DNA of 64,000 nucleotides from Campylorhamphus procurvoides (GCA_013396655.1 WBMV01006667.1:95456-159455), one strand, 5' to 3'. Counted from the stretch's first letter, positions 49,971-62,521 are shown. Notes: generated by a model from the letters alone, not told the origin. Numbers and translations: made by a program.

Positions 49971-51178
49971 CCCAAGCTTCTCCTCTTGGAAACTTATTGG
50001 TCAAGAGAACTTGCACTCAAGTCTCTGGGTACCCCAAGTGTCTAAGAACTGAAAAACTGTTCTGTTTCTGGGAGCTTTGATATAATATGAAAACATACTG
50101 CACTATTTTTTTCTTTTCATGCTTATAATTTACTTACAGCAGATATGTGCTAAATAGCAGAAAAATGCAAGGTGTTGTGAAATACCATGCTTTAGATTAG
50201 TCAGTAGTACTACTATGTTGGACATTTACACCCAACTTTAACTGTAACAGTAATTTTTGCCCAGCTAAGATGTTGCTCAACAGTAATCCTAGCCTTAAAA
50301 GAATTAATTGGAATTTGATTGCCCTTTGTAAGGGCATTGTAAGAGAGAAAATCCACCTACAGGGTGTGTACAGATCACCTCAGGTAGGCAGAAAAAATTA
50401 AATTCTGTAAAGAGGACTGCCTCTGGAGAAATTCCTGGTATGTGTTTCATTTCTGAAGCATTTTGCACTAGTAACTCTGAGTAATCATAAATATTCCTGC
50501 TAGATCTCAGCCAGGTATCCTAAAAGGCAGACTAAATCACAGATTCCTCTGGAATGAGATTTCTCATCACTTAATGCATTGTATATCTGTGAGGGCTGGA
50601 GGTTTTCCTTTAATTAAGGGTGCCGCCTACATCCTTTCCCCATCACAACACCTCACCTCTAAAACAGTATGGAACACAAAAGCAAAAATAATTTCTGTTC
50701 TAGATTCTGGAAACACAGGACACTTAAGTGTGTGGTCTTCAAAGACATTTGCTTGAAAAAATAGCTTCCTTCTAATGAAAATCTTACAATGTTTTTCATA
50801 GTTAATAATTTTGCCTGTTTTAGAGATAGTTAAATTATCTAAGAGAGTAAAGGAAAATCAGTGCTATTCAGATATTTCATCTCACTCCAGGTCAAGTGCC
50901 TCTTAAAGGTGTGGTCGGTCTGGACAGAGATCTGTGCTGAGTTCCAGAACTTATCTCATAGGATAAGAACATATAAAAAGCTTTGAGAACAGACTGGCAA
51001 TATTTAGTACTGAAAATACCTTTTATTGCTTCCTTATATGGCATCCTATACTACTTCTTTTTGTAATCATAGAATGGCACATTTCAACAAAAGGAAAATT
51101 TTGCTTATTAATTTTGAGTTAAATGCTGATTTCTTCTTTTAATAAATGAACAAACATGACAATATATTATACAGTTTA
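49971..51178. other. Unannotated AT-rich DNA
   Basis: No supported gene or element. An AATCATAGAATGG stretch at about 51,066-51,078 is CR1-tail-like but too short to call. Confidence 0.55.
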
Positions 51179-51272
51179 GATGGCATAGTGGTATTCAGTC
51201 AAAGGTTGGACTTGATGATCTTAGAGGTATTTTCCAACCTTAATGATTCTATTATTCCATAAATTCCATTAC
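51179..51272 (+). mobile_element. CR1 3'-tail fragment
   Basis: GGTTGGACTTGATGATCTTA, TTTCCAACCTTAATGATTC and TATTATTCCATAAATTCC (about 51,205-51,270) form a typical CR1 3' end with decayed terminal octamers. Less than 100 bp remains. Confidence 0.8.
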
Positions 51273-52087
51273 TGTTAAGCCTTAAATAACCAATTTACCC
51301 TTAAGTTTATATATGGAATGATGATATCATAAAGTGTAAAAAAACTATACAGTAAGATACAATATTATGACATTTTATGCATGCAACTAACAATATATAA
51401 AGGATAATTTACTGTGGTCACAAAAAAATTTCATAAAGAATTAGCCTAAGAGTTCTGCTTTTTCAAATGATTTAGTGAAGTATGAAAACAAAGAGTCCTG
51501 GCACACTTTGTCAGTTGGAGATTAGGAGTTTCTAAAGATATTCTAATAAGCTATTGATACCACAAATGGATTTACCTATGTTAGTCCTGTTTAGATCTTT
51601 GAAACAGAGACAAAACTTGCATTATTCATTTTTCCCTTGACTATGTGAATTATGAATATCTTTTTTATATATCCAGAAAACCATATTTTTTGAAACAGTT
51701 TTGAACTAGATTGCATTAAAATAGCATTTGCACTTGTTTTGACCTGATATTAACTGGAAAATAAGTTATCTTTTGCCATTTGTTGTATTTTTTTTTCCAA
51801 TAAATAAGGAGTACACAATGTACCAAGTTATTCTTGCAGATGAGTTTCCTACTTTTAAATAGATACCATATATTAACTCAGAATGATTAACTAAAGAATG
51901 CTTCATGCCTATGTGCTCTGCCAATAGCAAATAATGAAATCTTTAACCAGGACAATTGACAAAGCTCCAAATTCTTGAGAAGATACTGCAGTGTTATTAC
52001 TATCCCTGAACATTCCCTGCAGAGGGAGATTAAAAATAAGGTTTCCAAGTGCAAAAAAGCTGTTCCCTATTTAAAGGTTTTCCTCTT
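51273..52087. other. Unannotated AT-rich DNA
   Basis: No supported feature. Confidence 0.55.
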
Positions 52088-52168
52088 AAAAAACCAAACT
52101 AAACCAAACTAAACCAAACCAACAAACAAAACAACAATAACAACAACAACAACAAAAACAACCAACCG
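52088..52168. repeat. A/C-rich tract with an AAACCAAACT decamer and (CAA)n
   Basis: Three near-perfect AAACCAAACT units (52,090-52,119), then CAAACAAAACAA and about six CAA units, ending ACAACCAACC. Confidence 0.9.
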
Positions 52169-53026
52169 TTTTCCTTCTTCTTAAAAAGCATAGGAATTTT
52201 TTAGGTAATGAATGTAGTCCCAGTTATGTTTACTAGCCAGACCCCATGAATTTCTCAGAACACTCAGGTTGCCATTGAGGTTTTGCAGGGAGAGTTGAAC
52301 TACATTGTTGTATCATAAGTAGAAGAAAGCAATTTATATAGAGGAGTGGGGAGTGGGTACTGTGTAAGTAATGAGGAGATGGAAATTGTTAGGGTCTAGC
52401 AGTGAGCTCTGGGAATATCATCTCCTAATAATACTTCAAATGTTTTCCACTTGGTGACAGTATTTTGGATATTTTTTGAATAAATTCAATTCTTATAAAA
52501 ATATACTTTTCATAGGCCTTTTTGCAAGTTATACTAATTCAACTTTTAGAGGGAAATATTGCTACATTTTTATGTCTCTGATTCTGCATATGCATACCTA
52601 AGTACATCACTTTAAGAAGAAGACTCACCTTACTTAGTATAGTGTGAATGCGAGAGTATGCTCACAATTAAGCTGTGAATACACCTTTGTCTCTATAACC
52701 TATGTGATTCTTATTGTATAGATCAGTAATTTGATACCAAAAATGCAGGGAGAGGTACAAAAATGCATGATCAGCGACATACTTAAACTGTATTTCCACT
52801 GCCTATGCACAAAGGAGTGAAAACATTCGTCATTATGACTTCTCTGAACTCTTTTTACTTCTGTTTTCTTCAGTTTGAATACTAGCATGAAATGGTATAG
52901 TAGATACGCAGGTTATGATGTATAGCCTTTCAAAACCTCACTGAGGAAGTACATTCTGATACCCACAAGACACAAAATACTTTCTCTTTGTGCCTTGGTT
53001 ACTAAACGACTAGAAAAAGACAACTT
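52169..53026. other. Unannotated AT-rich DNA
   Basis: No supported feature. Confidence 0.55.
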
Positions 53027-53362
53027 TCACAGAATATGCTGAGTTGAAAGGGACCCACAAGGATAATCAAGTCCAGCTCTTGGACATCCCTGCACAGGAT
53101 GATCCCCCAGAGCCACAGCCAGAGCCTGAGAGTATTGTCCAAATGTTTCTTGAACTCAGGCTTGGCGTTGTGATGATTTCCCTGGGGAGCCTGTGCCAGT
53201 GCCCAACTACCCCTGGGTGAAGAACCTTTTTCTAATATCCAACCTAAACCTCCCGTGACACAACTGCAGGCCATTCCCTAGGGACCTGCCACTAGACACC
53301 GCAGAGAAGAGATCAGTGCCTGCCCCTCCTCTTCCCCTCATGAGGAAACTGTAAGTCCTTAT
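53027..53362 (-). mobile_element. CR1 3'-end fragment (minus strand)
   Basis: The plus strand reads TCACAGAATATGCTGAGTTG, then AAAGGGACCCACAAGGAT, and continues to GATCAGTGCCTGCCCCTCCT and CTTCCCCTCATGAGG near 53,310-53,345. This is the reverse complement of the noncoding 3' region of CR1. It is about 335 bp long and matches, in opposite orientation, the 3' part of the copy at 53,785-54,559. Confidence 0.88.
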
Positions 53363-53784
53363 GCATAGAACCATCATAGCATCATTGCTGATAGTGCTGG
53401 GTAACTGTCCATGCCTGTAGCCATAGACAAGGTCAAAATAACTTAGTGTGAAAGCAAATAAATGCCAGCTCTGGGAAGCCTGTTCTTCACATTAGTAGAA
53501 GCTTTCTGTTTTTCAGATCCCTTTGGAAGAAAGTTTCTTCAGATGCTTTAACTGCTTCTGCAGGTTGAGGGAATATTAAATAATAAAAAGCACAGATCAT
53601 TAATGTAGCCACTTCGAATGGTTAGGTAAAGTAAGCATAGACAAATGTTTGTTTTAAGACAAACCAAATACAGGATCGAAACAGAAATATAGGCATCCTC
53701 ACATGATAGGCAGCTTTTTTTTAAATTTTTTTTGTGAAATAGGTCTCATAAATATTCCCCAGGGTCATACACAGGTTTAATTTA
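53363..53784. other. Spacer between two oppositely oriented CR1 copies
   Basis: About 420 bp of AT-rich DNA without a recognised feature, forming the loop between two CR1 3' ends that are inverted relative to each other. Confidence 0.55.
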
Positions 53785-54559
53785 GCAAGTTTAACAGGCA
53801 TTTAACAATCCTAAGTGCTGTATTCTGCACCTGGGATGGAGCAATGCTGGTTGTGTGTATAGGCTGGGGAAAGAAAGCCTGGAAAGCAGCTCTGCAAAAA
53901 AGGACTTGGGGGTCAAAAGCTGAATATGAGTCAGCAGTGCCCTGGCAGCCAGGAGGGCCAACCCTGTCCTGGGAGACATCAGACAAAGCATCGCCAACCG
54001 GTCAAGGGAGGGGATTGTCCTGCTCTGCTATGCACTGGGGCAGCCTCACCTTGAATACTGTAGGTAGTTTTGGCCACTGAAAGATATTAAGCTCTTAGAG
54101 AGTGTCCAAAGGAGGGCAATGAAGATGGTGAAGGGCCTTGAGGGGAAGCCATATGGGCTGAGGGCATTTGGTGTGTTCAGCCTGGAGAAGAGGAGACTGA
54201 GGGGAGACCTCATGGCAGTTACAACTTTGTCATGAGGGGAAGTGGAGGGACAGACACTGAACTCTTCTCTGTGGTGGCCAGTGACAGAACCCAAGGCAAT
54301 GGCCTGAAATTGTCAGGAGAGGTTTAGGTTGGGTATTAGAAAAACGTTCCTCACCGAGAGGGTGCTTGGACACTGGAACAGGCTTCCCAGGGAAGTGATC
54401 AGAGGACCAAACCTGCCAGTGTTCAAAAAGTGTTTGGACAATGCTCTCAGCCACACAGTGTGATTCTTGGGTTGCCCTGTGGAGGGCCAGGAGTTGAACT
54501 CAATCATTCTGATTGAGCCCTTCCAACTCAGCATATCCTATCATCCTATGATTCTATGA
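53785..54559 (+). mobile_element. CR1 LINE 3' part, fairly well preserved
   Basis: It begins in the RT region just after motif C (TGTATTCTGCACCTGGGATG, about 53,819). It continues through AAAGGACTTGGGGGTCAAAA, GCCCTGGCAGCCAGGAGGGC and the GTTCAGCCTGGAGAAGAGGAG block (54,176-54,196), and ends GAGCCCTTCCAACTCAGCAT then ATCCTATGATTCTATGAC. Of the CR1 3' ends in the window this one looks closest to the standard form, but stops and indels break the coding part. Minus-strand open frames over it are antisense shadows. Confidence 0.92.
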
Positions 54560-56339
54560 CTTTTTTGGTGTCTTACTGCATTATATGACCTTAGTAAATG
54601 AAACCAATCTTTGAAACTTTCCTTTACGCTCATAATTCTTCCTTTTATTTTATTCTGCCTTAAAATGAAATGATAATCTATAAACATATCTTACATTTGT
54701 TGGATTCATGGGTCTTATGTCACCTAAGCCTACTGGAGTAGGAAGAGGAGGCATGTCTCCTGCTGGAGACATGTCTCTCTTTTTCTGCTTATGGCTGGAT
54801 AAAGAGGTGAAATATTTGTTGGCTTTGATGAACAGCATCCCGATAGCACTGAACAAAGGATCACCTGCAGCGGTGTTAGACGCCTTGGTAGCTGACAGGC
54901 ATTGATGAGTCAGTAGGACCTATGATGTTTGAAAGCATTGGACTGGTAAAAATATCTAAAGACATTTTTCATTTCATTTTCTTTGTTTCATGAATGCTGT
55001 TCCATCACACTCTTGCTATCCTTTCTATCTGTTGTTTGAGGAATTATCAAGTGAACCAACAATCCTTGCTGAGCAAAAATCATCTCAGTTGCAACTTTAT
55101 TTTTACTTTACCTGAAATAACCATTTTATTTCACTTATGTTTTCTTAGTGAAATCATACACAAAACAATTTTTCATAAATCTAGTACTTCCTGGTGTCCA
55201 GAAAACAAGAACAAGCACACTCCGTCTTTTTAAAGAAAACCCAACTACTATGTCACAGAAAATGTCCTGAGTGAAAGTACTTCACTACATCCCAAGTTTG
55301 TCCTGTTCTTTTTCATAAACCTTTGTAGAAAAGGGCCTCTGTGTATATGTGTGTCTGTAGAATGAAAGACAATTCATGTGATGGAATGAGATAATGATTT
55401 ATCATTTGGTAGCAAACTTTAGTGATCATATTGATAGTACTCAGTATATTGTTGGATGTGCTGAGACTGTATTTACAGGAAGACACCTCTATCATTACTA
55501 CCATCACTGCATTTTGCCACCTTTGGAGTCAGCATGTAAAGAAAAAAAGATTAGTATTCTTTTAAGCTACATCTTTTAAATAGTCTCTGCTCAAAGTGAG
55601 TCCAAAAAACCAGCTGCTGTTTATGACAGAGTTTGCAGGAACAAACTGTTATAAATACCCTATGATTTGACATGCTATTTACAAAGAATTATGGAAATCT
55701 TGGGACTTCTATCTCCTTAATTATATAAAAAGAGGAAACAATCGTACCAACTGACATTTGAATATTTACCCTTCTGATTCCAAGGTCATGCTGTTCTCGA
55801 AAGGACAACTAATGCCTTCTACTACTCCTGCCGAAGACCTCCGATATGGCATATTTGTGTCCTATTTCTTAGTTAGAACCAGATAAGACAGTGACTTACC
55901 CTTTTCTTTCCTTTGAAGTTCCATATCCTCAAAATCCTCAAGAAAAATAGTTTCTAACTTTTAGCTATAAATCAGCTCAGAGATCAGTTTTACACCCTGT
56001 AGAACCAAAATTAATTGGATTTAAGAAGGGAGAAGTGGAACAATGCCTAGCCAATCAAGCATTTAGGTACTGAATTCTGCATCAAGAAGAAATATTCAGT
56101 GGGATACCCTGTGTTCAGAACTGCTCCCTGCCTCCACCTTCTGAAGGATATCCTGTGAAATAGTGTAGGTGCCAGATGCAATAAAACAACGTTTTAACTG
56201 TTGTATAGTGTTTTGCTGCAGCCTCCTTCTCAATGTGTTGAGCAAGAACATGCTGACCTGTCGGGGCCCTAAAAAAATACAGCCTAAGTAATATTATGTA
56301 CTTCCCCTTTTCCCCATTACCTATATAAGCACACGCGTA
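54560..56339. other. Unannotated AT-rich DNA
   Basis: No gene or element recognised. A small inverted repeat near 54,745-54,775 (CATGTCTCCTGC...GGAGACATG) opens overlapping frames on both strands (54650-54856 minus, 54708-54905 plus), neither with a known domain. Confidence 0.5.
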
Positions 56340-56735
56340 CTTGTGTAATGAAAGGTTGGAGGTATTTGGGAATTAGAAAGATTCATGACAGAGGTGTTTG
56401 AGACAAGAGAGAATAAAGTAAATCTGGAAAACAGGAAAAGAATGTAAGAGGAAATCAAGGAAAATGTAGCCCATGGTCTTGGAACAGAACAGAGAAGCTG
56501 GAATTTGAGAAAGGATAGATTTAAGGTGAAAAAAGTATGGTCACTTGACAGAGAGAAAGGAGACATTAGAAGACGCAACAAGTAGATGATTCTTGAAATA
56601 CACTGTATAGTATTGGTCGTAAGAGAATGTAAAGCTTCACAGAGAGAGAAGAAACCTGTTGCAAAACCAAGCAAGAGTTCACAGAGCTAAACCCAGACGA
56701 GGGAAGTAAAAGGAAGTCTGGAGAAGAAATGGTCT
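56340..56735. other. Purine-rich stretch on the plus strand
   Basis: Close to 400 bp biased to A and G (GAGACAAGAGAGAATAAAG and similar). The bias leaves a 117-codon frame open on the minus strand (56321-56674) whose Ser/Leu/Phe-rich translation is what a pyrimidine-rich strand gives. No domain is seen. Confidence 0.55.
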
Positions 56736-59610
56736 CTATTTATTTGTTTTCTTCTATTTTTTTTTAAATCCTAACTGCAACCTCAATATGCAGAACCTAC
56801 TTGAGATTAAAAACATGAATCACATTGCTATCATTCCATAAACATTGGAGTTGAAATTTATTGCCCCTGTTGTGTCCTTTGTCCCTTTTCAGTGAAGGAA
56901 CCATATGAGAAAACACCAGCAAATTCATAGGTTGTGGGTTTGATTTTCACCAGTTCGTATTTGTGCCAGCTTGAGTCTATTAAAGAAAATAAAATTATAT
57001 GGACGTCATTGAACAAGATTTCCTTCAAAAAAGATGTCTGCTGAAGGTCATAATGAATAGGTTGCCATTTTTACAACACAACTTTGAGAAGTTTTTTTCT
57101 GTTGTTGAAAAAAACCATGTCACTAGTACGTGATTCCCCTCAAAGGGTTAGTTTAACGTGGAAAAGTGCTTTTCAACATTGTGAAAGAAAAAAAAAAAAA
57201 AGGACTTGGCACCCAAGTTTATTAATAATCTGGATTCAATAAAGCAGATTTAATCTTTCAATTCCTTTTCAATGAATAACTTCTTTGGCTAAAATATAGA
57301 TTTTTCTCATTGTCCTAATTTCTGTTTTAATTGAATTGCTGAGAAAGAAAATCATTAGACAATGTTGTGTGGTGAGCACATTTGTTTGCATAATGCGGTT
57401 TTAACACCTCTTGTTCCACCTAAAATACACAGTCTTCCATAAAAGGATGTGATAGTGAATAGCTTATATACTACATTCTGTGACAGTAAATGTTCAGTGG
57501 GCTTGCATTCAGTGATTAATAGATGGGATGGAAGGAAACATAAACTGAAACAATGAAAAGGTAATATATGCAGTGATTATAAGAAAACTTTTTAGTGTTT
57601 CAGTGAAATTCAGCAATTGGTTTACACAGGTCAGACAAGGTCATAGCGTAGAAATATTTTGTCCTGGTATAAAGATTCATGGAATTTCCAATATTTGATA
57701 TTTAAAACTGAAAATAAGCTGAACACAATGCTTATGAAAAGTGCTGTGTTAGTGGCACTCAGACTTTGGGACTGCACAGAATACTTCAGGATTCTTTATC
57801 TACACAGACCTGCCATTAAACTTGCAGCTTCCTCTGGAGCAACTGCATTCAGAAATGAGAGAATAACATGATTATTCATAAAGTCCTTTGCTTGAACATA
57901 ATTATCAAATATGACACCTTTTCACCTTTCTTTTTTATTTTTTATTTTTTTTTGTAATGGGGACACTTCCCAGCTAGTCACAGACACTTTTCTATATTTT
58001 TAATTAGGAAACTGATTCTCTGAAGTTAATGGGAGTTATGTTGATGAGAAAAATTACTGTAATTGAATTTGTATAAATTGATCAGATTCAACAGAAGAGG
58101 TTTAAACTTGACTATCCTGAGATAGACTTCAAGCCAAGACAGAGAATGACAGGGTTCACTCTAGCAAAAAAGTACTTCTTTTGGTACTGCAGATATTTAT
58201 CTATATTGTTGTTGAATTATTTATAGGACCACAGAAATAATGACCTTCAAATATTAACTGTAGGGAACTTAAGAAGAGAGAAAAGAATTTTGTATTTTTA
58301 TTTTGCCTTTTCAGATTCTATCTTGCAAGGTTTGCTAATGCAGCACCTCTGCTGGGACAATCCGTTTCCTGCCTCCCAATTGTTGTGTGTGCCTCTTGAT
58401 TTAAAAGCAGAAAGGAGGCAACATGAGAGATATGAAGAAACACTCCCTCCCCCAGATGACTGAGCAGCTTCTTCTATAATGCTCCTATATTCGAGAAGCA
58501 AAAGGTTCAAGGCTAGGAAATAAACTAAGTTAATTTTCCTCCCTCTACCCTCTGTTCAGCCCCCTGACTGCACAGCACTGTCATATAAGATGTGCTCTGA
58601 ACCTCCTTGAAGTTTTGCAGAAGGGAATAAACATTCAGATTAATCAGACTTCACTTGGACCAGTTGTTACTTTGTGCAGTCCTCTGTTTTCTAGGAAGCA
58701 TTTTTGGATACTTTTAGATAAAAGTAGTTTACTATGTAAACTACCCAGCAGTGACTCCTTAGGATCTATAAGTGAATCAGTTATGTTGTTAGTATCTTCT
58801 GGACTTTTTAAATGTCTTAATTCTGCTACTTATCAGTATTTGCATCAAGTAGCATATCAAGATTTAGATCAATTAGCCTTATGGAGACCGTGGTCTCTGA
58901 CCTCTGGGTGCAAAATGGTGCCTTTAGTCTCCCTATTGCACATTGAGCAACCATTAAATAATCACACACAGTAAATAATGCATAGTGTCTAATTTTTGTT
59001 TTATTGTTGTAAAGGATGCAAACTAGCAAGCTGTCATCAGGCTATTGGTTTTCCTTTACTAGATTCCATTTTCCTCTTCTGACATTATGAAGTAGTTCTG
59101 AGATTCTGGTCTTAGCTGTCTGCTACTGTTCTTAAAATTCAGTGGCACCTTCTTCCCTTGAAGGCTACATTTTGAATCCAGATTTATAAAATAATAATAA
59201 TAAAAAATCCATTTACTGCACTGTATTCAAATTGAAGACAAATCTGAAACAGACCACCTTTGTGCATACATACATTATATATATGTCTGCATGATATTCA
59301 AGAATACTACCACCACACTGTGTTCTGTATTCTAAGTATATCCTTTCTAAATAGCAAGCAAAGGTTTTACTCCAAAAACTCCAGAAATACAAGACAAAGC
59401 TGCCTCCTCTAACTACAAGTCTTATTTACAGCTTTCCCTGCATAAGCTGCTGTTTATTTTCAGTTTGTGGCATACACTGGAGTGCACTGTGATAAAGCTG
59501 ATCCTTTTTCATCATCTCCCAGCCCCTGCAGGTTTTCATCTGCTATGAGATTACTTAGTTTTTACAGCCTCTTGTTCTTTCCACTTTAAAAAACCAAACT
59601 TACACTACCC
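56736..59610. other. Unannotated AT-rich DNA
   Basis: No supported feature apart from a poly-A run at about 57,187-57,202. The 119-codon frame at 58615-58974 has no recognised family and no visible exon context. Confidence 0.5.
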
Positions 59611-59611
59611 T

Positions 59612-59640
59612 GCTAGCTCGGGTCTATGGTAGAGCATGTG
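59612..59640 (+). other. tRNA-like 5'-half sequence (A-box-like), not a full tRNA
   Basis: GCTAGCTCGGGTCTATGGTAGAGCATGTG (written here in parts: GCTAGCTCGG, then GTCTATGG, then TAGAGCATGTG) closely resembles the D-arm/A-box part of eukaryotic tRNA-Lys (GCTAGCTCAGTCGGTAGAGCATGAG). The anticodon arm and the B box (GGTTCGA-type) are absent downstream, and no acceptor stem forms. It could be a tRNA pseudogene fragment, the head of a tRNA-derived SINE, or chance. Confidence 0.3.
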
Positions 59641-62128
59641 CTGTGTCTGGCCTGCTTATCTCTCTCATCTTTCAAACATCCATTTCCACAGGAAAAAAAT
59701 TAGAACAAGGTTTGAGACCTGTAGGATAGGAGACCTGAATCCTTTGAAAAACACTTAAAATGTGCTGGCATATACAGAAGTTGTTTGGGTGCCAGGCAGA
59801 TCATGCAAATTTTTAAAGTCCTATTTACCTTAAGACACCAGGGAAAAAATAGCAAATGTGGCAAAAACGATCATAGAAAACTATAATGAAAATCACATTC
59901 CTTTCCATACCTTTGTCTCTAAGTAACTAAGTTTCATCAGTTAAAAGATTTATACGAATCACAAATGTGTACAAGATGGAGACAAGCACTGAGAATGTCT
60001 GCTGAGGTACTAAATCAACACTGAAAAGATGTGTACTCAAACAGAATTAATTGAATATTTTTTTCCATGTAGATAACGCAAGTTTACTTACCTATTAGTG
60101 TTTTATTATTTTTAACAATAGGAGCTTCAAGTGACTGGTTTATAAATGAGAATTTTTGAGTATCAGTACAGCAACTCAGGAACATTTCTCATAATCATTT
60201 CATAAGCCAATGCCTAAAATATGTATTAATGCATTTTTGTGACAGATCATCTGTTAGATTTCAGCCAACAGCTTGTCATACGTTAATCATAAAAAACTGT
60301 AAAATATGGCTATCATAATGTATGAAAAAAAAATGGAGAGGCAACTAGAAAGTAACCTTCCTAATCCACCTCTCCTCCTCCCCTTTTGCCTTCCTGATTT
60401 TGCTGCGTACTAACCCAATGTCCACTGGTTCCAGATTTTAATGGAATATCCTACTGTGCTAAAGAGCTTAGTGGGATGCTGTTTACCAGGAATTCAAACA
60501 ACACCACAAAGCAGACAGAGGAGAGCAAAATAACACTCCACACTATAAAAACAGTACTATTTAATATATGAAATTCATGAAACTGAAACATGAAGGTGTA
60601 TGGTTGGTCATTTAATTGAAGAGCCATGGCAGAAGTCACTCAAGAGTGTGGGCCCAGCTAGGTATCCAGAAAAACAGCAGGAAAAGTGATCTGTGTTGCT
60701 TCCTCTCTTGTTTTAAATCTTCATTCACATCCTGCTTTTCACATTAGACTTGCTCTGTTGGTGTGTAACCTCCATGAGGACTCTGAAAGTAGAAGGAACA
60801 GGATTTAAACAGTTAATTTTGAATGAAGAGAGAAAGATGAATATTTTTATAAAACCTCTGAAGGAATAGATGATACTTATTTTCAAATAAAAGAATCTTA
60901 TTCCTTTCACCTCCAAAAAAAAAAAATAATACAACACACCTATCTTCCAAAACTACTTTAAGTGCTATCATAGCGATTGTTCAGTGTTTTACAGGAAACA
61001 TTTCAAAGTTAATAAAATGTGTAACTGTATTTCCAATTCAATTGTTTTAACCTCAGAGTAATGTACTGTTGCAATTTTAGCAAAAATAGAGCACCAGCAT
61101 AGAATGCTATGTTTTAATTTTTTATGTATTTGGGGAAAAAAATTCACCTTAATGAGCAGTTTGTAACAAAAGAATTAGGCTTCTTGCTGCGTTATCTCCT
61201 CTTAGCAGGGAAAGAATGTTAAAGGAATATTAACAAACCACACATATATATATTTATACATATATATTTACATATGTATATATGTACACTACTATCTTAA
61301 ATATAGAATTTATGCTACTGAAACCAGATGGTAATATGCAGTACAATGACAGTAAGTTTTAATGCTTTAATGACAATGTTTAAATGCTCCTTCATGAATG
61401 TAGGTTATTTTCTTTCTTTTTCTTTAACATTTTTACAAAATGTGGAAATCCGATAAATAATATTAATGAGGTTTTAATACTTCTATAGAAAGAAATTAAT
61501 TTCCTCCTAATGTGATGCATTTATTCCTAATATGTACTGTGAGACTGATTGAACAGAAGGAATAGCTGCTTATGACTCTAAAATACAGGAAAGCTAAATA
61601 CATTCCCCCAAACTCACATCCATGTTACGATACCACATGAAAAATATAAAATACATGGGTTTATTGCTCAATTCTTCAACATCATGCCAGGATCACAGCA
61701 TGAAGAGCACTAAAACAGCTAAGTATACTGCTAAGAACTGCTGGGACATAACATTAAAACCTGAAATACCTATTTAGTATTGCCATTTCAAAGTAAATAC
61801 AGCCCTGCAGCCATTTCGGTTAAGGGGGCAAAGGTTATGATTTAAGTCTTGTTTTCTTTAACCACATATATTGCAATAAAGACCCCGTAGTATTTTTCCC
61901 AGCTTTCGATATTTTTTTTTCTTTTACTTTGAAGACACAGTTGCTTGTTGAAAAGCTAGTCTTTTATGGAATGGTTCTTTTTGACAAGATAAGAAGTAGT
62001 CATCTGTGTCACATTTTATATATTTACCTTTTCGTACAAAGTAATTATTTTACAAAGCTACTTGGTATTTTGAAAGATACTATTTGGAAAGGACTAGTGA
62101 TCTTTCAAATGTAAGATTATTAGGGTGA
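59641..62128. other. Unannotated AT-rich DNA
   Basis: No gene recognised. An AT-alternating stretch (CATATATATATTTATACATA and onward) lies at 61,242-61,288, and a poly-A run near 60,915-60,929. Confidence 0.55.
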
Positions 62129-62150
62129 CCAGTTTTCATGGTGTAACTGG
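62129..62150. repeat. Small inverted repeat
   Basis: CCAGTT (62,129-62,134) and AACTGG (62,145-62,150) are exact reverse complements around a 10-base spacer. They sit at the possible outer edge of the ERV-like remnant described next. Confidence 0.5.
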
Positions 62151-62521
62151 CAGCATCAAAACAAGTCAGCAATTTATGAGACTTGAGGAGAACAAAGTTC
62201 ATCTTTACTTCTCTCAGCCTTCATGTTGGCAGCACTATCTTCCAGGGGATGATAAAATACAATTACGCAAGAGAAAACACCGAAATCATTCTCCTCTGTA
62301 GAAAAGCATCAGTGATCTGCAATGAACTTTGCAGATACCAACATGACTGATTTCAGAACCAGGGGCTTGATCAGGTTGCAGCCAGCCAGTGCAGAACTCA
62401 GGACCAGAAGCACCAGTCTGGCCAATGGTGCACCTGCAGCTTCATTTTCCCAAAGCCAGGAAGCCAACTTTTGCAGCTGCAATGCTAAAGGACTCCCATC
62501 ATTGTAATGACGGACTAGCAC
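62142..62521 (-). mobile_element. Possible ERV 3'-end remnant (C-terminal coding frame, purine tract, short LTR-like end)
   Basis: On the minus strand a 70-codon frame (62,309-62,521) ends with a hydrophobic run (ARLVLLVLSSALAGC) followed by a short Lys-containing tail. That layout is seen at the membrane end of retroviral envelope proteins. Just after its stop lies ACAGAGGAGAATG (plus 62,289-62,301), which looks like a polypurine tract followed by TG. Then come a TATTTTAT sequence, AGTAAAGATGAACTTTG (a poly(A)-signal-like block) and an end at TTACA (plus 62,142). The implied LTR of about 150 bp is too short, so it would have to be partial. No family is recognised. A chance frame in a GC-richer patch is a real alternative. 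Confidence 0.22.

Noticed and set aside
51066..51078. AATCATAGAATGG as another CR1 tail
   Set aside because: Only 13 bases match, and the adjoining sequence does not continue as CR1.
54046..54534. Minus-strand frames of 73-82 codons at 54.0-54.5 kb, and a similar one at 30,325-30,660
   Set aside because: They are antisense to plus-strand CR1 3' ends, which are largely noncoding.
54745..54775. Inverted repeat as a terminator-like hairpin
   Set aside because: There is no transcription unit ending there, and the DNA is vertebrate, where hairpin-plus-T-run terminators do not apply to Pol II genes.
58615..58974. 119-codon plus-strand frame
   Set aside because: No family, signal or repeat is recognisable, and there are no clear splice sites or neighbouring exons. 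Its length is within chance for 64 kb.
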